A stretch of 47,303 nt of DNA, from NCBI RefSeq assembly GCF_007714205.1, contig NZ_VMQU01000024.1:1-47303 (forward strand). The letters run 5' to 3'. How positions within the stretch are numbered: position 1 is the stretch's first letter; each line of letters begins with the position of its first letter. Origin of the DNA: Mycobacterium helveticum. GTDB taxonomy: Bacteria; Actinomycetota; Actinomycetes; Mycobacteriales; Mycobacteriaceae. Both the position numbers and the translations under genes were made by a program. Under the pieces are notes generated by a model. It saw nothing but the letters and a program-made list of their open reading frames with translations, was not told the DNA's origin and did not search any database. Positions 1 through 7,912 of the stretch are shown here, in pieces.

Positions 1-915
1 GGGTCGGCGGGCGCGATCGGGCTGGCGCGGGCCGCCATCGTGGCCGGGGATGCCTCCGTCGTCGTGACGGTGATGGCGCTGCAACAATCCAAACAGCGCC
101 TGGGCTCGGTGTTCTCGGCGATCGAGCCGGATCCGATCAACTCGTTCTTGCAGCCGTCCGGACTGTTCGGGCCCGGCCAGTTGATGTCGGTGATGGCTCG
201 TCGGCACATGCACCTCTACGGCACCCGCCGCGAGGCGTTCGCCGAGATCGCGCTGTCCACGCGAAGCAACGCGGCCAACAGGCCGAAGGCGATGCATAGG
301 GACCCTCTTACGTTGGAGGACTATTTCAAAGCCCGGATGGTCGCAGAGCCCTTGTGCCTCTACGACTTCTGCCAAGAGACCGACGGGGCCGTCGCGGTGA
401 TCACCACCAGCATGGACAGGGCCCGCGATCTACGGCAGCGACCGGTGCCGGTTGTCGCCGCCGCCCACGGCGGCGTCCGCGAATGGGGGAGGGCGTTCGC
501 CTGGATGGGGATGCCCGACGAATACTTCGCCTCCTCGGGCAACGCACCCATCGCCAAGCGGCTCTACGAGCAAGCCGGTATAGGCGCCGACGACATCGAC
601 GTCGCGCTGCTCTACGACCACTTCAGCCCGATGGTGCTGATGCAGCTCGAGGACTACGGGTTCTGCGGCAAGGGGGAGGGCGGCGCGTTCGTCGAAAGCG
701 GAGCGATTCGGTACGACGGCGGCTCGATCCCGGTCAACACCCACGGCGGCCAACTCTCCGAGGCCTACGTCATCGGCATGACCCACATCGTGGAAGGGGT
801 TGAGCAGATGCGCGGGACCGCCATCAACCAGGTCGCCGACGCCGAACTCGCTCTCGTCACCGGAGGGCCGGCGAGCCTGCCCGTGAGCGGGCTGATCCTG
901 GGGCGCGCCGCATGA
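1..915 (+). CDS. Thiolase-like lipid-transfer protein (Ltp/SCP-x type), 5' truncated by window edge
   Basis: The reading frame is open from base 1, so the gene begins outside the window and the 304 visible codons are its C-terminal part. It has the C-terminal thiolase-fold layout: a YDHFS segment (bases 613-627), a GFCGKGEGG segment (658-684) and a NTHGG motif (736-750) matching the thiolase catalytic-His loop. The same pattern occurs in the complete paralogue at 43408-44544 and in the Ltp2 family, which works as a retro-aldolase with a DUF35 partner rather than as a thiolase. Its stop overlaps the start of the DUF35 gene by 4 bp (ATGA), so the two are probably translationally coupled and form one complex. 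The nucleophile region is off-window, so ordinary thiolase activity cannot be excluded. Role inferred: C-C bond cleavage of a hydroxyacyl-CoA or similar thioester. Confidence 0.85.
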   Translation, partial: GSAGAIGLARAAIVAGDASVVVTVMALQQSKQRLGSVFSAIEPDPINSFLQPSGLFGPGQLMSVMARRHMHLYGTRREAFAEIALSTRSNAANRPKAMHRDPLTLEDYFKARMVAEPLCLYDFCQETDGAVAVITTSMDRARDLRQRPVPVVAAAHGGVREWGRAFAWMGMPDEYFASSGNAPIAKRLYEQAGIGADDIDVALLYDHFSPMVLMQLEDYGFCGKGEGGAFVESGAIRYDGGSIPVNTHGGQLSEAYVIGMTHIVEGVEQMRGTAINQVADAELALVTGGPASLPVSGLILGRAA

Positions 916-1361
916 GCACCGCCGCCGCCACGTTGGCTACGGCGATCCCCGGCGAGCATGTCCGGATCGCGGTCAATAAGGACACCGAACCGTTCTGGCA
1001 GGCCGCGAAGGAACGGCGGCTGGTGGCGCCACAGTGCGGCGACTGCCAGACCTTCCGCCTGCCACCGACACCGTTTTGCCCCAATTGCCAGTCCAAGGAA
1101 GTGAATTGGGTCGGTCTCAGCGGCGACGCGGTAATCTATAGTTTCGCGGTCGTGCACGGGTTCCCCGGAATGCCGGATCTGGTGCTGGTGCCGGCGGTCC
1201 TTGACCTGCCCGACGCGCCCGGTGCGCGACTGGTCTCCAACATCGTCGACGTCGCACCCGCCGACGTCACGATCGGATTGCCGGTCCGCGTTGACTTCTC
1301 ACCGATCGCCGACGGCTGGCTGCTGCCCGTCTTCCGGGTCGGCGCTCAGGGCGAAGAGTAA
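912..1361 (+). CDS. DUF35 / OB-fold zinc-ribbon protein, partner of the upstream thiolase-like protein
   Basis: This 149-aa protein has the DUF35 layout: an N-terminal helix (about residues 25-37), a rubredoxin-like zinc ribbon with Cys42-x2-Cys45 and Cys56-x2-Cys59, then an OB-fold of beta strands to the end. All four metal-ligand cysteines are present. DUF35 proteins associate with thiolase-like enzymes acting on acyl-CoA; in cholesterol degradation the DUF35 domain of ChsH2 is required for Ltp2 aldolase activity. The 4-bp overlap with the upstream Ltp-like gene supports a 1:1 complex. It is one of three DUF35 genes in the window (also 18624-19058 and 44541-44951). Function in an acyl-CoA aldolase or thiolase complex is inferred from family and context. 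Confidence 0.85.
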   Translation: MSTAAATLATAIPGEHVRIAVNKDTEPFWQAAKERRLVAPQCGDCQTFRLPPTPFCPNCQSKEVNWVGLSGDAVIYSFAVVHGFPGMPDLVLVPAVLDLPDAPGARLVSNIVDVAPADVTIGLPVRVDFSPIADGWLLPVFRVGAQGEE

Positions 1362-1365
1362 CGCC

Positions 1366-1575
1366 GTGTCCGACGACAGCGCCCTGCACGAGAAGCCCCT
1401 CGAGTTCCTCACCAGCATCGCCAACACCGGCGGATCGTGTGACGGCCAGGCGATCCTGCCCGTCAATGGTCACTTCCGTTGCACGTGCTCGTGCGGTGAC
1501 TGGGACATCGAGGTCGACGACCCTCAGGAGGGCTTGCGACAAGCGAGGATTCACACCGGCAGCATGACTGGATAG
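1366..1575 (+). CDS. Small cysteine-containing protein, function unknown (69 aa)
   Basis: A GTG codon 4 nt after the DUF35 stop opens a 69-aa frame running to 1575. The product is acidic and contains the cluster Cys-Thr-Cys-Ser-Cys around residues 38-42 plus an earlier Cys, which could bind metal, although no standard zinc-finger spacing is present. The tight packing between the DUF35 gene and the SDR gene (20 nt downstream) implies co-transcription. I do not recognise the family. The GTG start is preferred because earlier in-frame starts would overlap the DUF35 gene deeply. Confidence 0.6.
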   Translation: MSDDSALHEKPLEFLTSIANTGGSCDGQAILPVNGHFRCTCSCGDWDIEVDDPQEGLRQARIHTGSMTG

Positions 1576-1595
1576 GCGTTGAGGAGCAAGGGACC

Positions 1596-2411
1596 ATGGG
1601 TAATCTGAACGGCAAAGTCGCCTTCATCACCGGAGCCGCCCGCGGCCAGGGACGCGCGCATGCGGTCCGGCTCGCGGCGGACGGCGCGGACATCGTTGTG
1701 CTCGACATCTGCCGCGACATCGGTTCCATCGACTACCCCAACGCCAGCCCCGAGGACCTCGGCGAGACGGTCAAGCTCGTCGAGAAGGAGGGCAGGCGCA
1801 CCGTCGCCCGTCAGGCCGACGTCCGCGACGCCGACGCCGTCGAACAGGCGGTGGCCGATGGGCTCGCCGAGTTCGGGCGCCTCGACATCGTGATCGCGAA
1901 CGCCGGCGTCATTCGACTGGGTTCTGGCGGCGATCGGCGGCAAACGTTCCGTGACATCATCGACGTCAACCTCGTCGGCGTGTGGAACACCGTGGAAGCG
2001 ACCCAACGCGCCCTGATCGACGGTGGTCGCGGCGGATCGATCGTGCTGACGTCGTCGAGTGCAGGACTCAAGGGCACCGGCACGGACCGGGCCGGCGGTC
2101 AGGCCTACACCGCGGCCAAGCGCGGGTTGGTCGGGCTGATGCAGGTGTGGGCGAACGAGTTCGCGCAGTACTCGATCCGCGTCAACACCATCCATCCGAC
2201 CGGTGTCGCCACCGGGATGGTGATGAACGAGACCATGGGCAAGCTGCTGGAGGCCAACGACACCGCGGTCGCGGCGATGCAGAACGCACTGCCGATCCAG
2301 ATCCTGATGCCTGAGGACATCGCCAACGCGGTGGCGTTCCTGGTGTCCGAGGAGGCGAAGTTCATCACCGGCACCGCCTGGCCACTCGACGCCGGCTTCG
2401 CCGTCCGTTGA
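1596..2411 (+). CDS. Mycofactocin-type short-chain dehydrogenase/reductase
   Basis: This 271-aa SDR has a Rossmann motif TGAARGQG at residues 12-19, NAG at 102-104, Ser153/154, and the catalytic Tyr171-x3-Lys175 pair. The N-terminal GKVAFITGAARGQGRAHAVR pattern and the long loop after the second beta strand (SIDYPNASPEDL) are typical of actinobacterial SDRs with tightly bound, non-exchangeable NAD that pass electrons to mycofactocin. Likely reaction: oxidation of a secondary alcohol to a ketone. A GAGGAG ribosome-binding site lies 9 nt before the ATG. It closes the Ltp/DUF35 operon, so its substrate is probably the product of, or precursor to, the aldolase step. Mycofactocin dependence is inferred from sequence type only; no mycofactocin biosynthesis gene is in the window. 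Confidence 0.9.
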   Translation: MGNLNGKVAFITGAARGQGRAHAVRLAADGADIVVLDICRDIGSIDYPNASPEDLGETVKLVEKEGRRTVARQADVRDADAVEQAVADGLAEFGRLDIVIANAGVIRLGSGGDRRQTFRDIIDVNLVGVWNTVEATQRALIDGGRGGSIVLTSSSAGLKGTGTDRAGGQAYTAAKRGLVGLMQVWANEFAQYSIRVNTIHPTGVATGMVMNETMGKLLEANDTAVAAMQNALPIQILMPEDIANAVAFLVSEEAKFITGTAWPLDAGFAVR

Positions 2412-2452
2412 CAGCGTTCCGGCAATTGCATCGGGTGCTGCGTTCGTCCCAG

Positions 2453-2662
2453 TCAGTCCGGTGCGTCTTCGGTGAGCACCAACGCCCCTTCCGGGCAGGA
2501 TTTTTCGGCCCGCTGCAACGCCTCTAGGTGATCAACGGGCACCTGCCCGTCGCCGCGGACATGTGCTAGGCCTCGCTCGTCGTCTTCGATCAGGTCGGGC
2601 ACGACGAGGTAGCACTGGCCGTGTCCCACGCACAGGTCGGAATCGATCTCAAACTTCGTCAC
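2453..2662 (-). CDS. 3Fe-4S ferredoxin, P450 redox partner
   Basis: The 69-aa acidic protein carries Cys11-x2-His14-x2-Cys17 and Cys56-Pro57, the single-cluster pattern of actinobacterial P450 ferredoxins in which one cysteine of a [4Fe-4S] motif is replaced, here by His, leaving a probable [3Fe-4S] cluster. It would deliver electrons to the P450 encoded immediately upstream; the genes overlap by 4 bp (2659-2662), so they are translationally coupled. It is the only ferredoxin gene in a window with six P450 genes and no ferredoxin reductase, so it may serve more than one P450 (inference). Confidence 0.9.
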   Translation of the reverse strand: MTKFEIDSDLCVGHGQCYLVVPDLIEDDERGLAHVRGDGQVPVDHLEALQRAEKSCPEGALVLTEDAPD

Positions 2663-3846
2663 CCTTGTGCCTTAAAGACAAGAGGCAGGCTCTCCAGATG
2701 GTATGTCCCTGTAGGCCAAGCGATTCGGGGCTCGAATCCCTGCGGGAGCTCGTAGTCAGGGATGCGGGCGTGGAATTCTTCAACGATCAATCTGAGTTCG
2801 CGACGGGCCAAATGTGACCCCAGACAACGATGAATGCCGCCGCCAAAACTTAGGTGAGCGCGTCCGGCGGCGGACAAGTCGATCTCGTCTGGGGCAGCAC
2901 CACTGGCGGCTTCCCGGTTGGCCGTGGCCATGCAGATGCGGACCATTGCTCCTGCCGGGATGGTGACTCCAGCGACGTTGACCTCGCGAGTGGTTCGTCG
3001 GGGGACCATCGGAGCGGGTAGCTCGAGTCGGAGGATTTCTTCGACGAGCGGGTTGATCAGGGCCGGGTCGTCGATGACGGTCTGACGTAGGTCGGGGCGT
3101 CGCGCCAGGTGGTACATGGTGAATCCGATAGCACCGGTGGTGGTATCCAACGCGGCAAGGACGAACAGAAAGCACATGCCCAAGATGTCGAGGTCGGTGA
3201 GACCTTCGTGATCGGCCACGGCGAGCAGGCGATCGATCATGGCGTCGCTGCCGGGGTTGGGTCGACCGCGTTTCACGTTGACGTGCTCCTGCAGGTAGCC
3301 GAGCAACGCTGCTCCGGCCTCCATTGCCGCAGGGGTGGCCTCACTTTTGGAAGCGTCGGATGTCAAGGCGTCGGACCACAATTTGAATTTGTCGCGGTCG
3401 GCGACTGGCAACCCGAGCAGCGTGAGCAGTACCTGCGTCGGGAAGAGTTCTGCAAGGTCGGTGATGGCGTCGCAACGCCCCTGACCGACAAGGGGTTCGA
3501 CCAGTTCCGCTGCCTGCCGACGCAGGTCGTCTTCGAGGTCGTTGATGACCCGCGGTGACAGCATAGGATCCAAGAGGCGCCGATAACGCGCATGATCGGG
3601 CGGGTCGATCATCAACGGCACCATGGGAATTGGGCTCCCGACGTCGTAACCGCCCGCCGAGGAGAAGATTTCGGGGTGGTGCTGTGCGAATCGGACCGCT
3701 TCCAGGCTGGTCAGATACCACATGCCGTCGGCCTCGTATACATCACCGCGGTCTCGAACGTAGCGCCAACCCGCGCTGCGATCGAACGCCATCGGCGCCG
3801 ACTCGTAGAAATTTGGTCTCTGCTCAATGTCTGTGCTGGTCTTCAT
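2659..3846 (-). CDS. Cytochrome P450 monooxygenase (395 aa)
   Basis: Soluble bacterial class I P450 with no membrane anchor. The heme-binding loop is FGGGIHRCLG with the thiolate ligand Cys341, the K-helix ExxR is Glu270-Arg273, and the I-helix oxygen-activation segment is AALDTT at 231-236, with Ala where Gly is usual. It is closest in this window to the P450 at 35200-36390 (shared layout GSPxPxVP then DPPDHxRxRRxLDP). It lies in a leftward operon with an epoxide-hydrolase-like gene, a SnoaL-like gene and its ferredoxin. Hydroxylation or epoxidation of a hydrophobic ring substrate is plausible; family number and substrate cannot be read from the sequence. Confidence 0.95.
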   Translation of the reverse strand: MKTSTDIEQRPNFYESAPMAFDRSAGWRYVRDRGDVYEADGMWYLTSLEAVRFAQHHPEIFSSAGGYDVGSPIPMVPLMIDPPDHARYRRLLDPMLSPRVINDLEDDLRRQAAELVEPLVGQGRCDAITDLAELFPTQVLLTLLGLPVADRDKFKLWSDALTSDASKSEATPAAMEAGAALLGYLQEHVNVKRGRPNPGSDAMIDRLLAVADHEGLTDLDILGMCFLFVLAALDTTTGAIGFTMYHLARRPDLRQTVIDDPALINPLVEEILRLELPAPMVPRRTTREVNVAGVTIPAGAMVRICMATANREAASGAAPDEIDLSAAGRAHLSFGGGIHRCLGSHLARRELRLIVEEFHARIPDYELPQGFEPRIAWPTGTYHLESLPLVFKAQG

Positions 3847-3856
3847 TGCGGGTCTC

Positions 3857-4366
3857 CTATCGCTGGTAGGTGGCGTCGGCGCCAGCCATGTCTTCGAGAA
3901 TCGTGCCCTCCCACATCGGGTATTCCTCGGTCACCGTGAGCACATGGCACGGCGAGAAGGCGACCTTGCGGTGCGCGATACGCCATTGCCCTTCGCGGCG
4001 TTCGACTCTGTCCAGGTATCGGACCCGAAGAAATACTTCTCGGTTGCTGTGCTTGCCGTCGCTGTCGGGCTCACGGTAGAAGGCCAGCGTGTAGGTCTCG
4101 GTGTGCGCGACATCGCCCTCGATATCGATCAACTGCGTTCCGTTGTGGTGCATCCAGTGGTGTCCTGGCACGCTTCCCGTCTTCATAAAGTTCACGAATT
4201 CCGTTGCAGGGCCGTTGATCGGGCCATGTTCGTCGATCGCATCAGGATGAAATAGTGAAGCCAAGAGCTCGTGATCTTGCCGGTCGATTGCCCGCGGATA
4301 CTGTGCCAGCAGCCGGCGGATGGCCGCTTCGTCAATCAGGCGTTGGACTTCAGGATCCCGGTCCAT
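3857..4366 (-). CDS. SnoaL/NTF2-like fold protein (169 aa)
   Basis: The protein has the SnoaL-like cone-shaped alpha+beta pattern: an N-terminal helical region (EAAIRRLLAQYPRAIDRQD), the LFHPDAIDEHG strand-loop, a central HHWMHHNGTQLIDIEGDVAH stretch and a C-terminal strand with RIAHRKVAF. This fold gives hydratases, isomerases, cyclases and non-catalytic binding proteins. The His-rich segment HHWMHH and the Asp/His of DEHG line the usual active-site pocket. It lies 10 nt upstream of the P450 and downstream of the epoxide-hydrolase-like gene, so it probably handles the P450 product or its epoxide. No specific reaction can be assigned. Confidence 0.8.
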   Translation of the reverse strand: MDRDPEVQRLIDEAAIRRLLAQYPRAIDRQDHELLASLFHPDAIDEHGPINGPATEFVNFMKTGSVPGHHWMHHNGTQLIDIEGDVAHTETYTLAFYREPDSDGKHSNREVFLRVRYLDRVERREGQWRIAHRKVAFSPCHVLTVTEEYPMWEGTILEDMAGADATYQR

Positions 4367-4472
4367 GGTATGTCCTCTCAGCTCGTCGTTCTGGTCATCG
4401 GATATTTCGCAGTCTGCGAGCAGTGCAAGGTTTTCGGTAGCGTTTGGGAGGCAGTCACGATGATCGTGGCTG

Positions 4473-4892
4473 TCAGGCCGACAGATAGTTGCTTGGTATC
4501 AGGCCCGATACGTCTTCGCCCGTCATCATTTTTATCGGCAGGCCGGTGTCCCAGTAGTCGGTCCAGCGAGCGATCTTGCCGTCGTGGACCACGAAGGTTC
4601 CCATCACGGGAACTCCCACCACCTCGCCCGCAGGCGTCTTGATCATGTCGAGGCGTTCGGTGAGTACGGTGTTGCCCGAGGCGGCGATGTTGATCATCCG
4701 GTAGGCGTAGGAGTCGGGGAACACGGCGAACTGCTGGCCGAGGTTCTCGGCGATCGCCTCGGCGCCTACGGTCGCCGGCATGCCGACGTTCTGGTACACC
4801 GCGTCATCGGCGAGGTAGGGCTTGAGGGCCGCCGCGTCGCGCTGCTCCATCAATCCACAAAAGGTCTCAACGAGCTGGATCGGATCAGTCAT
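4473..4892 (-). CDS. Limonene-1,2-epoxide-hydrolase-like protein
   Basis: This 139-aa NTF2-fold protein keeps the residues that define limonene epoxide hydrolases: Tyr33 and Asn35 (YQN), Arg80 and Asp82 (RLD), and Asp112 (TDYWD). In that family these form an Asp-Arg-Asp catalytic triad with Tyr/Asn positioning the attacking water. The predicted reaction is opening of a cyclic or alkyl epoxide to a vicinal diol. It is the first gene of the leftward operon with the P450, which could supply the epoxide. It is divergent from the TetR gene at 4974, and the 81-bp gap contains inverted repeats likely to control both. Substrate unknown. Confidence 0.8.
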   Translation of the reverse strand: MTDPIQLVETFCGLMEQRDAAALKPYLADDAVYQNVGMPATVGAEAIAENLGQQFAVFPDSYAYRMINIAASGNTVLTERLDMIKTPAGEVVGVPVMGTFVVHDGKIARWTDYWDTGLPIKMMTGEDVSGLIPSNYLSA

Positions 4893-4922
4893 GGCGAGGG
4901 CCTCTTCCGGGAAATTTTAGCG

Positions 4923-4967
4923 TACAGATTGAATGTATATCACCTACAGGCAGTATGGGAATATACT
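4923..4967. promoter_or_regulatory. Candidate TetR operator region between the epoxide hydrolase gene and the TetR gene
   Basis: Two dyads lie in the divergent gap: TACA-N7-TGTA at 4923-4937 and AGTAT-N6-ATACT at 4952-4967. The latter begins only 7 bp before the TetR GTG start. GTAT-N6-ATAC with the same 6-bp spacer recurs downstream of the TetR gene at 5657-5670. Autoregulation plus control of the epoxide hydrolase/P450 operon is inferred. Confidence 0.5.
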
Positions 4968-4973
4968 GAGCGC

Positions 4974-5606
4974 GTGTCCCGAGGTCAACAGTCCGCGAAA
5001 GTCGCAAAGACGCCTCGCGCTGCCCAGGCCGAAGCCACCCGCGCGGCGTTGATCGCTGCGGCCCGAAAGCTGTTCGTCGAGAAAGGTTATTTCGAGACTG
5101 GGACCGAGGAGATCGTGGCGGCCTCAGGTGTCGGGACCCGCGGGGCGTTGTATCACCACTTCGATGACAAGCGTGCGTTGTTCCAGGCGGTCTTCGAGCA
5201 GGTCGAAGAGGATCTGCTGGCCGCCGCCGGCGGCGCGGAGGACACTGGCGACGCGCTCGGCCGGCTACGATCCGGCCTCCTGAGATTCCTCGATGCTTCC
5301 CTTACTCCTGAGGTCCAGCGCATTTTGCTGATCGATGGGCCCGCTGTTCTGGGTTGGCAGACCTGGCGCCAGCTTGAAGGCCGGTACGGTGTTGGGGCCA
5401 TTCACGGACTTCTCGAACGCGCTGTCTTAGAGGGATCCCTACCGGCTCAGCCCCTGATAGTTCTGGCTCACGTCTTATTGGCGGCCGTGGACGAAGCGGC
5501 GCTGGTGATCGCGAACTCCCCGGAGCCGATGGCCGCCCGTGACCAAGGAATCGCGGCGATCAGCCAGCTGCTAGCCGGACTGGGAGTTTCCTCGCCCCTG
5601 CGGTGA
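4974..5606 (+). CDS. TetR-family transcriptional regulator (210 aa)
   Basis: The N-terminal domain (about residues 20-75) is a TetR helix-turn-helix with the standard ARKLFVEKGYFETGTEEIV, then a recognition helix ending in ALYHHFDDKRALF. The rest is a helical ligand-binding domain with no similarity to named regulators that I can see. The GTG at 4974 is chosen because it gives a normal-length protein; a longer frame would run through the divergent gene. Inverted repeats on both sides of this gene, in the promoters of the leftward epoxide-hydrolase/P450 operon and the rightward P450 operon, suggest it represses both and is induced by a pathway compound. Confidence 0.9.
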   Translation: MSRGQQSAKVAKTPRAAQAEATRAALIAAARKLFVEKGYFETGTEEIVAASGVGTRGALYHHFDDKRALFQAVFEQVEEDLLAAAGGAEDTGDALGRLRSGLLRFLDASLTPEVQRILLIDGPAVLGWQTWRQLEGRYGVGAIHGLLERAVLEGSLPAQPLIVLAHVLLAAVDEAALVIANSPEPMAARDQGIAAISQLLAGLGVSSPLR

Positions 5607-5656
5607 GGCGCGGTCGCGTCCCGTCGTTCAGCCGTTAGCGGTTGACACGCCAGACC

Positions 5657-5703
5657 GTATCTGAACATACTGTTTGCACGCTAATCACATACAGATCGTA
5701 TGT
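5657..5703. promoter_or_regulatory. Candidate operator pair upstream of the P450/SMP-30 operon
   Basis: GTAT-N6-ATAC at 5657-5670 matches the half-sites and spacer of the dyad before the TetR gene. ACATAC-AGATC-GTATGT at 5687-5703 is a perfect 6+6 bp inverted repeat with a 5-bp centre. Both lie 90-140 bp before the P450 start, where a repressor of that promoter would sit. Confidence 0.5.
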
Positions 5704-5793
5704 CTTATGGTCGTCGGCAAAACTGACGCCCCCGCTTCGCCGTGAGCGCAGAGCTCGCCGGTGAACTGTCCCCGTGGTGTTGAGGAGCTCAAG

Positions 5794-7065
5794 GTGCCAA
5801 TTCCCGACGACGTCGTGAACGACCTGGTGGACCACTTCGACCATCATGCTCCCGGGTTCGCTCAAGAAGGCGTCCCACAACGGGTCTACGCCGAAATGCG
5901 TGAACACTGCCCCGTCAAATGGAGCGATGCCCAGGGCGGCTTCTGGGTCACCTCGAAGTACCAAGACATCGTCCGCGTCGCCGATGACGCCGCGACGTTC
6001 TCCTCGGCATTGGGCAACTTGGTACCGCACGCCCCCGACGCGCTCCCCGAAGAAGAACGGTCCGCGCTGCTCGAGAGCGGGAAGGGCAGTGCACCTCCGG
6101 TGTTCTACGACCCGCCGCTGCACGGTGCGTACCGCCGCGCGTTGAACCCCTTGTTCACCCCGAAAGCCGTTCGCACACGCGAAGATTACATCCGATCCGT
6201 GACTGATGAGCGCATCGATGCGTTCATTAACTTGGGGTCATGCGAAATCGTGAGCGCATTCTGCGCACCGGTACCGGCAATCGTCGTCCTCGACTGGTTG
6301 GGACTTCCGACTGAAGGGTGGAAGCAATGGTCGGATGCGGTGCTGTCGCAGTTCGAAAACCCCGGTCAAACTGGGCCGGACCCGTCCAAGATCGATCTAC
6401 CCGCAGTGCTCGCTGAGGTGCAGGATCGGCGGGCCAACCCTCGTAATGACGTGCTGACGGCGCTGTCCCAAACCGAGGTGGAGGGAGCGTTGCTCAATGA
6501 CCTTGAGCTGCTTCAGATCGTCGCCGTCGTCATCTTTGCCGGGCTCGACACCACCACCAATGCCGTCGCCAGCTCGCTGGTCGAGTTGCAGCGCCACCCC
6601 GATCTGCGGGCCGAACTCGCCCGTACGCCCATCGAGGACCCGCTGTGGGGATCGGCCATCGAGGAACTGCTGCGCTATGTCTGCCCGGTACAGGGCTTCC
6701 GCCGGACTGCCCGTGAGCAGGCCCAAGTCGGTGACGCCCTTGTCAAACCCGGTGAGCGGGTATTCATGCTTTGGGCGTCGGCGAACTTCGACGAAGAGAT
6801 ATTCGACGATCCGACACAGTTAGATTTCCGCCGGAACAATAACCGGCACTTATCCTTTGGCCGGGGAATCCACCGATGCTCCGGCGCGCATCTAGCCCGC
6901 TTGGAGATGATGATCATGCTCCAGCAGCTACTGCACCGCCTGCCCGATTACGTCATCGACGAGACCGCACTGCATCTTCATCGCGACGTCGGATTGGTCT
7001 ACGGATTCGGCTCCGTGCCGATGCGGTTTAACGCGCCCGCGGTGGCCGCATTTCATGATGCCTGA
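5794..7065 (+). CDS. Cytochrome P450 monooxygenase (423 aa)
   Basis: All P450 signatures are present (numbers from the chosen start): I-helix AGLDTT at 249-254, ExxR at Glu291-Arg294, and the heme loop FGRGIHRCSG with Cys362. GTG 5794 is preferred over GTG 5761 because GAGGAG at 5782-5787 lies 6 nt before it, whereas 5761 has no clear ribosome-binding site. The gene overlaps the downstream SMP-30-like gene by 11 bp. It differs from the other P450s of the window by Ser after the heme Cys (CSG) and a shorter substrate-recognition region near residues 190-215. It is probably under the TetR at 4974. Substrate unknown. Confidence 0.95.
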   Translation: MPIPDDVVNDLVDHFDHHAPGFAQEGVPQRVYAEMREHCPVKWSDAQGGFWVTSKYQDIVRVADDAATFSSALGNLVPHAPDALPEEERSALLESGKGSAPPVFYDPPLHGAYRRALNPLFTPKAVRTREDYIRSVTDERIDAFINLGSCEIVSAFCAPVPAIVVLDWLGLPTEGWKQWSDAVLSQFENPGQTGPDPSKIDLPAVLAEVQDRRANPRNDVLTALSQTEVEGALLNDLELLQIVAVVIFAGLDTTTNAVASSLVELQRHPDLRAELARTPIEDPLWGSAIEELLRYVCPVQGFRRTAREQAQVGDALVKPGERVFMLWASANFDEEIFDDPTQLDFRRNNNRHLSFGRGIHRCSGAHLARLEMMIMLQQLLHRLPDYVIDETALHLHRDVGLVYGFGSVPMRFNAPAVAAFHDA

Positions 7066-7912
7066 ACTCACCCAGCGGTGGATGACAGACGGGTTCGCCC
7101 AACCCGAGTCGCCGGCCTACGACCCCACACGCGGCGTCATCTACGTCTCGAACATGACCGACAGCACCATCCCCGTCCCCGACCACGGCGACGGCTTCCT
7201 GACCAAGCTCGACACCGACGGCGCAACCATCGAGCCCAAATGGCTCACCGGGCTCAGTCAGGTCAAAAATATCGCAGTACATGGTGATTGGCTCTACGCC
7301 GCCGATTCGCACGCCCTGGTTGTGATCGACATCGACGCCGCGACGATCGTCGCCCGCTACGACGCGCCGAATTCGATGTACATCGACGGTGTCGCCGTTC
7401 ACCCCAATGGTGACGTCTACGTCGGCGATCTCGGCAAGAACACTATCTGGCGGCTGACCCCGGACGGCGGGTGGGCGCCCTGGCTAGAGTCTGACCTCCT
7501 GCATCATCCCGACGGCCTGATCGCCGAAGAGGATCGCTTGATCGCCGTGGGATTTGGCGGACTCGGCCCGTTCCGCACCGATCCCGATGAACCCGAGACG
7601 GGCTACCTCAGTGCGATTGGCCTCGCCGACCGCTCCGTCACCCCGATCGGCGATGGCACCCCGATCGGTCACCTCGATGGACTCGCCGCGCATCCAGCCG
7701 GCGGTTACCTCGCCACTGACTCCATCAACGGCGCCCTGTTCACGATCGACGATGCCGGTCGAACCCGACTAGTCCACGACTTCCCCTCCACGTCAGGGCC
7801 CGCCGACATCGACGTCATCGCTGACCTCGGCTTGGTGTTAGTAGCCATGTTGTTCGAGAACGCCGTTCGAGCATTCGAACTGCCCGATCTATATGAAGGA
7901 CAGTCCAGATGA
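7055..7912 (+). CDS. SMP-30/gluconolactonase-like beta-propeller protein
   Basis: The 285-aa product shows repeated propeller-blade strands (GVIYVSNMTDS, LYAADSHALVVIDI, GDVYVGDLGKNTIWRL, GYLATDSINGALFTI), each ending in an Asp/Asn-rich turn as in SMP-30, gluconolactonase and NHL-type lactonases. Such enzymes use a divalent metal to hydrolyse lactones; the internal Asp-Gly motifs (IDGVAVH, PDGLI, LDGLAAH) fit the family. There is no signal peptide, so it should be cytoplasmic. It overlaps the P450 gene upstream (11 bp) and the hydrolase gene downstream (4 bp). A lactone made by oxygenation would be a sensible substrate, but this is inference. Confidence 0.8.
   Translation: MMPELTQRWMTDGFAQPESPAYDPTRGVIYVSNMTDSTIPVPDHGDGFLTKLDTDGATIEPKWLTGLSQVKNIAVHGDWLYAADSHALVVIDIDAATIVARYDAPNSMYIDGVAVHPNGDVYVGDLGKNTIWRLTPDGGWAPWLESDLLHHPDGLIAEEDRLIAVGFGGLGPFRTDPDEPETGYLSAIGLADRSVTPIGDGTPIGHLDGLAAHPAGGYLATDSINGALFTIDDAGRTRLVHDFPSTSGPADIDVIADLGLVLVAMLFENAVRAFELPDLYEGQSR

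Noticed and set aside
4584..4973. Long N-terminal extension of the TetR protein at 4974
   Set aside because: The upstream frame runs antisense through the epoxide-hydrolase-like gene and has no regulator-like sequence; the TetR domain begins after the GTG at 4974.
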